Position numbers and translations under genes: made by a program. Below the pieces are notes generated by a model. That model searched no databases. It saw only the letters and a list, made by a program, of their open reading frames with translations, and was not told the origin of the DNA. Of a stretch of DNA of 64,000 nucleotides, positions 35,324-43,647 are shown in pieces. The DNA is from Hymenobacter daecheongensis DSM 21074 (GTDB taxonomy: Bacteria > Bacteroidota > Bacteroidia > Cytophagales > Hymenobacteraceae), in contig NZ_FQYN01000001.1 in NCBI RefSeq assembly GCF_900141805.1, positions 434,001 to 498,000 on the forward strand, given 5' to 3'. Position 1 is the first letter of the stretch; the number at the start of each line of letters is the position of its first letter.

Positions 35324-36886
35324 ATGAACAAACAGGTATTGTTGGTGATTCTGGACGGCTGGGGCTTGGCGCAGAACAAAGAGGTGTCGGCCGTAGATCG
35401 GGCCAATACGCCTTTTGTCGATTCGCTGTTTCAGCGCTTTCCGCACAGCAAGCTGCAGGCTTCGGGCGAAGCCGTGGGCCTGCCCGACGGGCAGATGGGC
35501 AACTCCGAAGTGGGCCACATGAACATCGGGGCCGGCCGCGTGGTGTATCAGGATCTGGTGCGCATCAACAAGGCCATTCGGGAGCGGAAGCTGGGCACTA
35601 TTCCGGCGCTGGAAAAGGCGTTTGAGTATGCCCGCACTAGCGGCAAAAACCTGCACTTCATCGGTCTGCTCTCCGACGGCGGCGTGCACTCGCATATCGA
35701 CCACCTCAAAGCCCTCTGCACGCTGGCGCACGATGCCGACGTGCATAAAGTATTCATTCACGCCTTCACCGATGGCCGCGACACCGACCCCAAAGGCGGC
35801 GTGAACTACGTGAACGACCTGGAGCAACACCTGGAGCGCAACGGCGCCAAGATTGCCTCCATTGTGGGCCGCTACTACGCCATGGACCGCGACAACCGCT
35901 GGGAACGGGTGAAAGTGGCCTACGACCTGCTGGTGAACGGCACCGGCACGCCCTCGCAAAACCTGATTCAGAGCATGCTCGATTCCTATAAGGAAGGCGT
36001 GACGGATGAGTTTCTGAAGCCGATTGTGAAGGTAGGGGCCGATGGGCAGCCGCTGGCTACCATTCAGGAGGGCGACGTGGTGATTTGCTTCAACTTCCGC
36101 ACCGACCGCGGCCGGGAAATCACGCAGGCGCTAACGCAGCAGGATTTCAACGCCTTCCAGATGCAGCGCCTGAACCTGCACTACCTTACCATGACGAACT
36201 ACGACGCGACGTTCGTGGGCGTCACGCCGATTTTCGATAAGGACAACCTGGAGAATACGCTGGGTGAAGTGCTGGCCGCGCATGGCAAAACCCAGATCCG
36301 CATTGCTGAAACCGAGAAATACCCGCACGTCACGTTCTTCTTCAGCGGCGGGCAGGAAACCGAGTTTGCGGGCGAAAGCCGTATCATGCGTCCCTCGCCC
36401 AAAGTGGCCACCTACGACCTGCAGCCCGAAATGAGTGCCTTCGACCTGCGCGACGCGCTGGTGCCGGAGCTGCTGAAAAACTCGGCCGATTTCGTGGTAC
36501 TCAACTTCGCTAACCCCGACATGGTGGGCCATACCGGCGTGTTTGAGGCCGTGGTGAAGGCCGTGGAAGCCACCGACACCTGCGCCCGCGACGTGGTGGA
36601 GGCCGCGCTGGCCGCTGGCTATGCCGCCATCATCATTGCCGACCACGGCAATGCCGAAATGATGCTGAACCCCGACGGCACGCCCAACACGGCCCATACC
36701 ACCAACCTGGTGCCTTGCATTCTGGCCGATAACGACTACCACGGCACGCTGGCCGATGGCAAGCTCGGCGACCTGGCCCCCACCATTCTGGAGCTGATGG
36801 GCGTGCCGCAGCCGGCCGACATGACTGGGCAGTCGTTGCTGCAACCCGCCGGCACGGCCGCCGTGACGAACCCAACGAATGCATAG
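35324..36886 (+). CDS. gpmI: 2,3-bisphosphoglycerate-independent phosphoglycerate mutase
   Basis: A 520-residue alkaline-phosphatase-superfamily enzyme from ATG 35324, interconverting 3- and 2-phosphoglycerate in glycolysis with two Mn ions. DGWG opens the metal site, S61 in DGQMGNSEVGH is the phosphorylated serine, and FANPDMVGHTG and IADHGNAEMM give the remaining metal ligands. Full family length. The stop overlaps the next gene's start (ATGCATAG), so the two are translationally coupled. Confidence 0.97.
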   Translation: MNKQVLLVILDGWGLAQNKEVSAVDRANTPFVDSLFQRFPHSKLQASGEAVGLPDGQMGNSEVGHMNIGAGRVVYQDLVRINKAIRERKLGTIPALEKAFEYARTSGKNLHFIGLLSDGGVHSHIDHLKALCTLAHDADVHKVFIHAFTDGRDTDPKGGVNYVNDLEQHLERNGAKIASIVGRYYAMDRDNRWERVKVAYDLLVNGTGTPSQNLIQSMLDSYKEGVTDEFLKPIVKVGADGQPLATIQEGDVVICFNFRTDRGREITQALTQQDFNAFQMQRLNLHYLTMTNYDATFVGVTPIFDKDNLENTLGEVLAAHGKTQIRIAETEKYPHVTFFFSGGQETEFAGESRIMRPSPKVATYDLQPEMSAFDLRDALVPELLKNSADFVVLNFANPDMVGHTGVFEAVVKAVEATDTCARDVVEAALAAGYAAIIIADHGNAEMMLNPDGTPNTAHTTNLVPCILADNDYHGTLADGKLGDLAPTILELMGVPQPADMTGQSLLQPAGTAAVTNPTNA

Positions 36887-37451
36887 CTGCTGGCTGGCGG
36901 CTCCGCTGCTGTTGCTGACGGCTGCCTGCGGCTGGAATGACGCGCCGCGGCCGGAGCAACCCGCCCGCAAGCCGCTGTATTTCGACGTGAAAGGCCTGCT
37001 CGACGCGCAGGTAACCGCTTTGACCAAGCAGAACCCGGCGGTAGAAAAGAAGGTGCAGCTACGCGGCGGCCCGCCGGAAACCACCCGCGTGCCGCACGCC
37101 AACTGGAGCAAAGAGCTGCAGATCTTCTATCAGGCCGACATTAACAAGGCGGCGCTGCGGGGGGCCTACACAACCATGCCCCCCACCCGCACGCCTGCCG
37201 GCGTGCGCCAGGTATATGTGCGCAAGCCCGGCATTGCCAGTGCAGTAGAACAGCTGGCGGTACTATCCGACGGCCCAGACGTGCGTGAAGTAGCCGCCAC
37301 GCTGACCCAGGATAATCCGCTGTTTTTCTCCCGCAAAAAATTGGTACTCAGCTACCAAAGCGGCACACTCAGCAGCTACCGCGTCGAGGGAATTCAGAAG
37401 TTGGTGCTGTTCGATACGCTGCGCTACGCGGCGGCAGTGCGGGTCCTGTAG
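36879..37451 (+). CDS. Hypothetical lipoprotein coupled to gpmI
   Basis: A 190-residue protein from ATG 36879, which overlaps the gpmI stop by eight bases. Lipoprotein signal (LLLLTAAC). The mature domain, YFDVKGLLDAQVTALTKQNPAVEKKVQLRGG..ETTRVPHANWSKELQIFYQADINKAALRGAY, is a conserved Bacteroidota hypothetical family without known function. The TAG stop is supplied by the palindrome at 37448-37545. Confidence 0.75.
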   Translation: MHSCWLAAPLLLLTAACGWNDAPRPEQPARKPLYFDVKGLLDAQVTALTKQNPAVEKKVQLRGGPPETTRVPHANWSKELQIFYQADINKAALRGAYTTMPPTRTPAGVRQVYVRKPGIASAVEQLAVLSDGPDVREVAATLTQDNPLFFSRKKLVLSYQSGTLSSYRVEGIQKLVLFDTLRYAAAVRVL

Positions 37452-37545
37452 CGCGGAAATCCGTTCCGCGACGAGCAAAGCGAGTTCTGTCGTCAGCGGA
37501 CGCTGATACTCGCTTCGCTCGTCGCGGAACGGATTTCCGCGCTAC
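37448..37545. terminator. 38-bp palindrome between convergent genes, carrying both stop codons
   Basis: Arms 37448-37485 and 37508-37545 pair with one mismatch around a 22-base loop. The outer TAG at 37449-37451 ends the upstream lipoprotein gene and its mirror CTA at 37542-37544 is the TAG of yjbQ. Likely a bidirectional terminator and a mobile-type palindrome. Confidence 0.85.
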
Positions 37546-37964
37546 TCGCCCATCAACGTGACCACTACCCAGCGGCGGCCGCCGTGGTTGCGGTGTTCGC
37601 CAAGGTAGATGCCCTGCCAGGTGCCCAGGGCCAACTCCCCGTTCGTTATCGGAATGGTGACGGATGTGCCCAGCAGTGCTGCTTTCAGGTGCGCGGGCAT
37701 ATCGTCGGGGCCTTCCTGAGTATGGTGAAAGTAAGGGGCGTTTTCGGGGGCCGTGCGGTTGAAGAACTCCTCGAAATCGTGGCGCACGGTGGGGTCGGCG
37801 TTTTCGTTGATGCTGAGGCTGGCGGAGGTGTGCTGAATGAAAAAATGCGCCGTGCCCACGCGCAGCTGCTCCAACTCAGGCAACTCGGCTACCAGCAGAT
37901 CGGTGATAAGGTGAAAGCCCCGGCGCACCGCCGGCAGCCGCAGCCGCTTCTGAATCCAGCGCAT
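37542..37964 (-). CDS. yjbQ: YjbQ family protein (UPF0047)
   Basis: A 140-residue protein from ATG 37964. HFFIQHTSASLSINENADPTVRHDFEEFFNRTAPEN and LGTWQGIYLGEHRNHGGRRWVVVTLMGE are the complete family signature; E. coli YjbQ has thiamine-phosphate-synthase side activity, but the physiological role is uncertain. Starts two bases after the stop of the beta-helix lipoprotein gene, so translation is coupled. Its stop codon is in the palindrome 37448-37545. Confidence 0.93.
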   Translation of the reverse strand: MRWIQKRLRLPAVRRGFHLITDLLVAELPELEQLRVGTAHFFIQHTSASLSINENADPTVRHDFEEFFNRTAPENAPYFHHTQEGPDDMPAHLKAALLGTSVTIPITNGELALGTWQGIYLGEHRNHGGRRWVVVTLMGE

Positions 37965-37966
37965 GA

Positions 37967-39454
37967 CTACGGATTTTTGCGCTCGTACGCGCCCAGATCG
38001 GGAGCGGGGGCGCGGGGCGTGTTGCGCAGGTCGAAGTCGAGGCGGGAGCCGCGGGCGGGACGGTTGCTGGCGGGCGAGAGGGTGTCGAGGCTGTAGTCGA
38101 ACTTGTTGGCAAAGCCATTGTCGGGAGCCCGCTTGAACTTGGGGTTGACGTTGATCAGGTTGTCGTTGACGGCCTGCGTAGCGCGGTAGGCTTTGGTGCG
38201 CAGAATACTGTTCTGCACAAAAATCGGGTAAGCCGTGCCGCTGTTTTCGAAGACCAGTTCATCTTCCAGCGAGCCCCAGACGATAGAATTCTGAATGCTG
38301 ATGTTGGTTTGCACCGGGTTGGCCAGCCGGGGCCGCACGGCTTTGCTGGTGAAGGCCAGGGAGCTGGTTTCGCGCCGGAACTGGGGCGTGTAGTTGGCAA
38401 TGGTGCAGAAATTCAGGTCGTAGCGGCCCCCGCCGATGGCGCGGATGGCGTATTCGCCGCAATTGGTGAGCAGGCAGTTGGTAAGGGCGAAGTCGCCGGA
38501 GAAGCTGAAGATGCCGGCCCCTTCAAACGCCTGCCCACCATTGGCAAAAGACAGCGTGGCGCCCGAAATATTCTTGATAACCGTATTCTCCAGCCGCACG
38601 CTCGGCCTGGGCTGCTGATTACCCGGATTATAGACCAATAGTCCAAACGAGGCGTTCTTGATTTCGGCGAAGCGCACCACGTTGTTGCGGCTGGTTGAGT
38701 CGAACTGAATACCAGCCCACTGGCCCGGCACCTCGTCGTAGAACGGCTCCAGGCGGTCGGCGGCGAAGCGCACGATGTTGCGGTCATCGGCCTTCAGCTC
38801 GCCGGTGGGCTGAAAGTCGGGGTTCACGCGCAGCGTGCCTTTGATGATGATGGCCCCGCCGGCGTGGGCATACACGCGCGTACCGGCCTGCATGGTGAGC
38901 GTGCAGCCCGGCCGCACCAGCACCGCCCCGAAAATGACGTGGGGCTTGTCGTTTTTCCATACTTCCAGGCAGGGCAGCACCTCGTTGCGGTGAAAGTAGG
39001 CGTTGCGGCCGTACGATATCAGCTTCACGTCCTGGTCGTTGCCGTTGGTGCGAAACTTCAGCCGGTCTTCCACCAGAAACGGCTTGTCGGCGGTTTGCTG
39101 GCCGGGGCCGAGCTGGGCGCGCACCAGCACCTGCAGACTATCCTGCCCCTTGATTTCCACGTTGTTGGCTGCCGGGCCTTCGTCGCCGTTGATGATGAGC
39201 GAGTAAGGCGTAGCGCCAGGATTAGCCAGCGTGATCTGCTCCACTTTCACAGCGCGGCGGTTGCGGTTATACACCCACAGCCGCTTCGTGACGGTGCCGA
39301 CCTGCGCAAAAACAGTATCGAACAGCACCGTATCATTCGAGAATTCGAGCTTGGCGCTGGCATCCGTAGTCAGCAGATTTTCCTTCGGCTCGCAGCTTGG
39401 CAGCAGCGTGACGAGGCAGGAGCAAACCAGCAACAGGGGGAACAGAAGGCGCAT
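37967..39454 (-). CDS. Lipoprotein with right-handed beta-helix
   Basis: A 495-residue protein from ATG 39454 with a lipoprotein signal (MRLLFPLLLVCSCLVTLLPSC). Residues ~35-150 form a beta-sandwich-like domain (LFDTVFAQVGTVTKRLWVYNRNRRAVKVEQI). From about 170 the chain has beta-helix coils: GCTLTMQAGTRVYAHAGGAIIIKGTL, NVVRFAEIKNASFGLLVYN, VRLENTVIKNISGATL, and later rungs. No catalytic residues could be assigned. Upstream gene of the yjbQ operon. Confidence 0.75.
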   Translation of the reverse strand: MRLLFPLLLVCSCLVTLLPSCEPKENLLTTDASAKLEFSNDTVLFDTVFAQVGTVTKRLWVYNRNRRAVKVEQITLANPGATPYSLIINGDEGPAANNVEIKGQDSLQVLVRAQLGPGQQTADKPFLVEDRLKFRTNGNDQDVKLISYGRNAYFHRNEVLPCLEVWKNDKPHVIFGAVLVRPGCTLTMQAGTRVYAHAGGAIIIKGTLRVNPDFQPTGELKADDRNIVRFAADRLEPFYDEVPGQWAGIQFDSTSRNNVVRFAEIKNASFGLLVYNPGNQQPRPSVRLENTVIKNISGATLSFANGGQAFEGAGIFSFSGDFALTNCLLTNCGEYAIRAIGGGRYDLNFCTIANYTPQFRRETSSLAFTSKAVRPRLANPVQTNISIQNSIVWGSLEDELVFENSGTAYPIFVQNSILRTKAYRATQAVNDNLINVNPKFKRAPDNGFANKFDYSLDTLSPASNRPARGSRLDFDLRNTPRAPAPDLGAYERKNP

Positions 39455-39482
39455 CGGGGGCGGGCAAGAGTTACTTTAAACA

Positions 39483-39567
39483 TGTCATCCTGAGCCTGCG
39501 AAGGACCTTATGCCAGTTGAACGAGTCGTTCCAGGGTAATAAGGTCCTTCGCAGGCTCAGGATGACA
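39483..39567. repeat. TCATCCTGAGC palindrome
   Basis: Arms 39483-39510 and 39540-39567 are perfect 28-bp inverted copies around a 29-base loop. Each arm has TCATCCTGAGC then GCGAAGGACCTTA, in which TCCT and AGGA can pair locally. Sits between two minus-strand genes. Confidence 0.9.
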
Positions 39568-39598
39568 AACGGCTGGAGCTGCGGCTTAGTGCAACAGA

Positions 39599-40669
39599 CT
39601 ACGAAACGCCTTCCTTCAGGCGCTCGGCGCTTTCGGCCAGGCGCAGCTGCTCCACAAAGTCGTCGATGTTGCCTTCCATCACGCTGGCCAAGTTATACAC
39701 GGTGTAGCCGATGCGATGGTCCGTGACGCGGCCCTGGGGGTAGTTGTAGGTGCGGATCTTGTCCGAACGGTCGCCGCCGCCGATCATGCTCTTGCGCTGG
39801 GCACCTTCGGCCTCGTTCTTCTTGGCCAACTCGATTTCATAAATGCGCGAGCGAAGTACCTGTAGGGCTTTGTCGAAGTTCTTGAGCTGCGACTTCTGAT
39901 CCTGGCACTGCGCTACCAGACCGGTGGGCAAGTGCGTGAGGCGCACGGCCGAGTAGGTGGTATTAACCGACTGGCCACCAGGCCCCGACGACATGAACAG
40001 ATCCTTGCGCACGTCGTTCATATCGATCTGCACGTCCAACTCCTCGGCTTCTGGCATCACCACGATGGAGGCCACGGAGGTATGAATGCGGCCCTGGGTT
40101 TCGGTGGCCGGCACGCGCTGCACACGGTGCACGCCGCTCTCAAACTTGAGCTTGCCGTACACGTCTTCGCCCTTCACGGCCAGAATAATTTCCTTGTAGC
40201 CGCCCGAAGTGCCCTCGGTGGCATCAATGAGGTCCATCTTGAGGCCGTTCTTTTCGGCGTAGCGCATGTACATGCGCTGCAGGTCGCCGGCAAAGATGGC
40301 GGCCTCGTCGCCGCCGGCCCCGGCCCGGATTTCCATGATGACGTCCTTGCTGTCGTTGGGGTCGCGGGGCAGCAGCAGATCCTTGATTACTTCCTCCAGG
40401 CGCTCCTGCTCGGGCAGCAGCTGCTCCAGCTCGTCCTTGGCCATCTGCCGAAAGTCCTCGTCTTTCTCGGTGGCAATGACTTCGCGGGCACCTTCAATAT
40501 TAGACAGCACCTGCTGGTAGGCGCGGTACTCCGTCACGATTTTGCCGAGGTCTTTATATTCCTTATTCAAGGACTTGTAGCGCTTCATGTCGCTCATGGC
40601 CTCGGGCTGCATCAGCTGTTCGTTGACGTCTTCGTAGCGCTGGCGAATGGCTTCCAGTTTATCTAGCAT
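39599..40669 (-). CDS. prfA: Peptide chain release factor 1
   Basis: A 356-residue RF1 from ATG 40669. PAT at 187-189 (RVPATETQGRIHTS) is the UAG/UAA-specific tripeptide and GGQ at 231-233 (SGPGGQSVN) is the peptidyl-hydrolysis motif. It therefore decodes UAG, the codon that interrupts thrA nearby. Typical length. 38 bases downstream the 39483-39567 palindrome begins. Confidence 0.97.
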   Translation of the reverse strand: MLDKLEAIRQRYEDVNEQLMQPEAMSDMKRYKSLNKEYKDLGKIVTEYRAYQQVLSNIEGAREVIATEKDEDFRQMAKDELEQLLPEQERLEEVIKDLLLPRDPNDSKDVIMEIRAGAGGDEAAIFAGDLQRMYMRYAEKNGLKMDLIDATEGTSGGYKEIILAVKGEDVYGKLKFESGVHRVQRVPATETQGRIHTSVASIVVMPEAEELDVQIDMNDVRKDLFMSSGPGGQSVNTTYSAVRLTHLPTGLVAQCQDQKSQLKNFDKALQVLRSRIYEIELAKKNEAEGAQRKSMIGGGDRSDKIRTYNYPQGRVTDHRIGYTVYNLASVMEGNIDDFVEQLRLAESAERLKEGVS

Positions 40670-40800
40670 CTTGCCTTCAGAGTGTTGTATTAAGTTGTAA
40701 AGATACGGAATCTAAAAGCACGAAACCGGGCCTGAGTTGCCCACTGGCCCGAGGCAGAACCCCGCGCCGGTAGGCAGCTACTGGTTCGCCAAAGAAATTT

Positions 40801-40809
40801 TATTACTTT
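40801..40809 (+). promoter_or_regulatory. Possible -7 element of the thr operon
   Basis: TTACTTTGG is one base short of TAnnTTTG (TA-C-TTTG), 22 bases before the leader-peptide ATG. No clear TTTG -33 element upstream; the sequence GGTTCGCC lies in that area. Tentative. Confidence 0.35.
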
Positions 40810-40830
40810 GGAGCGCTTACCCCGCCGCCA

Positions 40831-40917
40831 ATGCGCCAGCTCGCTGCCATTCTCTTTTCCTGCCCCCCGGCTGCCTCCCGCGCAGTCACGCCCACACGCA
40901 TGGTCACTACCCGCTAG
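40831..40917 (+). CDS. Threonine-operon leader peptide
   Basis: A 28-codon reading frame (MRQLAAILFSCPPAASRAVT, then PTRMVTTR) ending in TAG at 40915-40917. Four of the last nine codons are Thr (codons 20, 22, 26, 27), with Met and Val between, and one Ile earlier. It ends exactly where the antiterminator stem begins. Amino-acid content and position match attenuation leader peptides such as E. coli thrL, though the sequence differs completely. Too short to be found by protein length alone; support comes from context. Confidence 0.75.
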   Translation: MRQLAAILFSCPPAASRAVTPTRMVTTR

Positions 40918-41012
40918 CGGGCTGCCCATCCCTCCTACTCTTTCTTCCGAGTTCAGCAGCCCGCCGCCCCCCGTATTCCTCGGAATCCGGACGGACGAAG
41001 CGGGCTTTTTTT
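40917..41012 (+). promoter_or_regulatory. Transcription attenuator of the thr operon
   Basis: Segment 2, GCGGGCTGC (40917-40925), starting at the last base of the leader stop, pairs perfectly with segment 3, GCAGCCCGC (40956-40964). Segment 3's AGCCCGC (40958-40964) also pairs with segment 4, GCGGGCT (41000-41006), which runs straight into T7. The pairings 2:3 and 3:4 are mutually exclusive. An inner ATTCC/GGAAT hairpin sits inside the terminator arm. Expected behaviour: when Thr is plentiful the ribosome reaches the stop, covers segment 2 and lets the terminator form; stalling on codons 20-22 exposes segment 2 and forms the antiterminator. Confidence 0.8.
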
Positions 41013-41030
41013 ATGTGCCTTCCAACCCCA

Positions 41031-43481
41031 ATGCGTATGCAGGTTCTGAAATTCGGCGGTACTTCCGTGGCTACCGCCGCCAATATTCTCAAGGTAATCG
41101 ACATCGTGACCGGGGCCGCGCAGGCCGATGCGGTGGTTGTGGTGGTGTCGGCGCTGGGCGGCATCACCGATGCCCTGATTGAGGCCGGACAGCGGGCCGC
41201 CGCCGGGCAGGACACCTACCAGGAGCGCCTGCGCCGCATTGAGCAGCGCCACCTCGAGGTGGTGAAGGAGCTGATTCCGGTGGCCAGCCAGAGCGCTGCG
41301 CTCAGCCAGATAAAGCGCGGCTGTAACGAGCTGGAAGCCCTCTGCGACAGTGTGTTCACCCTCGGCGAGCTATCAGCCCGCACCCTAGACCGGCTCATGA
41401 GCTTCGGCGAGCTGATGGCCTCGCAGCTGGTGGCCGCCCGGCTGCAGGCCACCGGCACGGCCCACTGCTGGAAAGACAGCCGGGAGCTGATTCGTACCAA
41501 CGCCCGCTTTGGAACGGCAGAAGTTGATTTTGAGGTTACCAATCAGCAAATCAGAGACTTCGTGGCGGAAACTCCCGCACCCATCTACGTGGTGCCGGGC
41601 TTCATTGGAGCGGCCGCCGATGGCAGCACCACCACGCTGGGCCGCGGCGGCTCCGACTACAGCGGGGCTATCTTTGCGGTGGCGCTGCACGCCTCGCGGT
41701 TGGAAATCTGGACCGATGTGAGCGGCATGATGACGGCCGATCCGCGCCTGGTGCGCCACGCGCAGCCCATTGCCCACATTTCCTATCAGGAGGCTATGGA
41801 GCTGTCGCACTTCGGGGCCAAAGTACTGTATCCGCCTACTATTCAGCCAGTGATGCACGCGGGCATTCCGCTCTGGATCAAAAACACCTTCGCCCCCGCC
41901 GATGCCGGCACGCTGGTGGAAGTAGCCCCGCCACCGCACCACGATGTGGTGCGCGGCATTTCCAGCATCGGCGGCCTGACCATGCTCAACCTGGAAGGCA
42001 GTGGCATGGTGGGTATTCCGGGCTTCAGCAAGCGGCTGTTTGGGGCGCTGGCGGGCGAGAAAATCAATGTTATTCTCATTACCCAAAGCTCCTCGGAGCA
42101 CTCCATCTCGGTGGCCGTGGGCGCGGCCGATGCCGAGCGGGCCAAAACGGCGGTGGACGAGGAGTTTGCGCCCGAAATTGATGCCCGGCGGCTGGAGCCA
42201 CTACGGCTGGAAACCGGGCTGGCCATTGTGGCGCTGGTGGGCGAGAGCATGAAAAACCACCCCGGCATCAGCGGCCGCCTGTTTGGGGCGCTGGGGCACA
42301 ATGGGGTGAATATCCGCGCTATTGCCCAGGGCTCGTCGGAGAAGAATATCTCGACCGTGATTCAGGCCGCCGATGTCAAAAAGGCCATCAACGTGCTGCA
42401 CGAAGCTTTTTTCGAGGTTGAATACAAGCAGGTGAACGTGTTTATCGTGGGGGCGGGCAACGTGGGCCGCAAGCTGCTGGCGCAGCTGCGGCAGCAGCAG
42501 CCCTACCTGCTCGATAAGCTGCGGCTGCAGCTGCGGGTGGTGGCGCTGGCCAGCAGCCGACACTACGTTCTCAACCCCGAAGGACTGGACCTGGCGAGCT
42601 GGCCGCAGCAGCTGGAGCAGGGCCAGGAGCTGCACCTCGACGAACTGGTGGCGCAGATTCAGGCCCTGAACCTGCGCAACTCGGTGTTCGTGGACGTGAC
42701 GGCCTCGGCAGAAGTGGCCGACTGCTACGCGGCGCTGCTGGCCAGAAGCGTGGCCGTGGTGGCCTGCAACAAGGTGGCGTGCTCGTCGGCTTATCCGAAT
42801 TATGCCCGCCTGAAAAGCCTGGCGCGGGAGTTCAATGCGGGCTTTCTGTTTGAAACCAACGTGGGCGCGGCCCTGCCCGTCATCGGCACGCTGAACGACT
42901 TGCTGCGCAGCGGCGACGTGGTGCAGCGCATGGAGGCGGTGCTCTCGGGCACGCTCAACTTCGTGTTCAACCACTACGATGGCACGCGGCCCTTTGCCGA
43001 GGTGGTGCGCTAGGCCCAGGCCGAGGGCTACACCGAGCCCGACCCGCGCCTCGACCTGAGCGGCACCGACGTGGCCCGCAAAATCCTGATTCTGGCCCGC
43101 GAAGCCGGCGAAACGATGGAAATGGCCGACATCGAAAACACGGCCTTCCTACCCGCCGCCTGTCTGGCCGGCGACGTGCCAGCCTTCTACGAGCAGTTGG
43201 CCGCGCACGAAAGCCATTTCCGCCAGCTCTACGACGCGGCTACCGCCGCCGGCCGGAAGCTGCGCTTCGTGGCCTCGTACGCGCCGGGCAAGGCCGCCGT
43301 GGGCCTGCAAGCCGTCGGCCCCGGCCACGACCTGTACACGCTGAAAGGAAAGGACAACGTGGTACTCTTTTATACCAACCGCTACGTTGAGCAGCCGCTG
43401 GTGGTGAAAGGCGCCGGGGCCGGGGCCGAGGTAACCGCCGCCGGCGTATTCGCCGATATGATGCGGGCCGCCAGGATCTAG
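41031..43481 (+). pseudogene. thrA: Bifunctional aspartokinase/homoserine dehydrogenase with an in-frame stop
   Basis: Reads from ATG 41031 (or 41037, MQVLKFGGTSVA) to TAG 43479-43481: 816 positions, as E. coli ThrA (about 820). The kinase half has KFGGTSVATAANI, SALGGITD and two ACT domains (GMVGIPGFSKRLFGAL and MKNHPGISGRLFGALG). The dehydrogenase half starts VFIVGAGNVGRK and has ACNKVACSS and SGTLNFVFN. Codon 661 (43011-43013) is TAG between GAGGTGGTGCGC and GCCCAGGCC; CAG (Gln) is expected, RQAQAEGYTEPDP. The truncated protein keeps the kinase but loses GYTEPDPRLDLSGTDVARK, which holds the homoserine-site residues, and the last 155 positions. Could be a real lesion or a sequencing error. 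Confidence 0.88.
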
Positions 43482-43483
43482 CC

Positions 43484-43618
43484 GAACCCCTCCCCAACCC
43501 CTTCCCCCAAAGGGAGGGGCTTAAGTTAGCACTCCAACTACCCATTGCATGAGTATGGGTGATACCGCCAAAGTAACTTAAGCCCCTCCCTTTGGGGGAA
43601 GGGGTTGGGGAGGGGTTC
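43484..43618. repeat. 45-bp perfect inverted repeat between thrA and thrB
   Basis: Arms 43484-43528 and 43574-43618 are exact reverse complements, with a 45-base loop. The outer part is CCCCTCCCCAACCCC with an inner AAAGGGAGGGG palindrome, similar in build to the DUF559 ends and to 53905-53943. It lies inside the operon, three bases after the thrA stop. Confidence 0.9.
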
Positions 43619-43647
43619 AACTCTGCCAGTTTTACTTACCTCAACTT

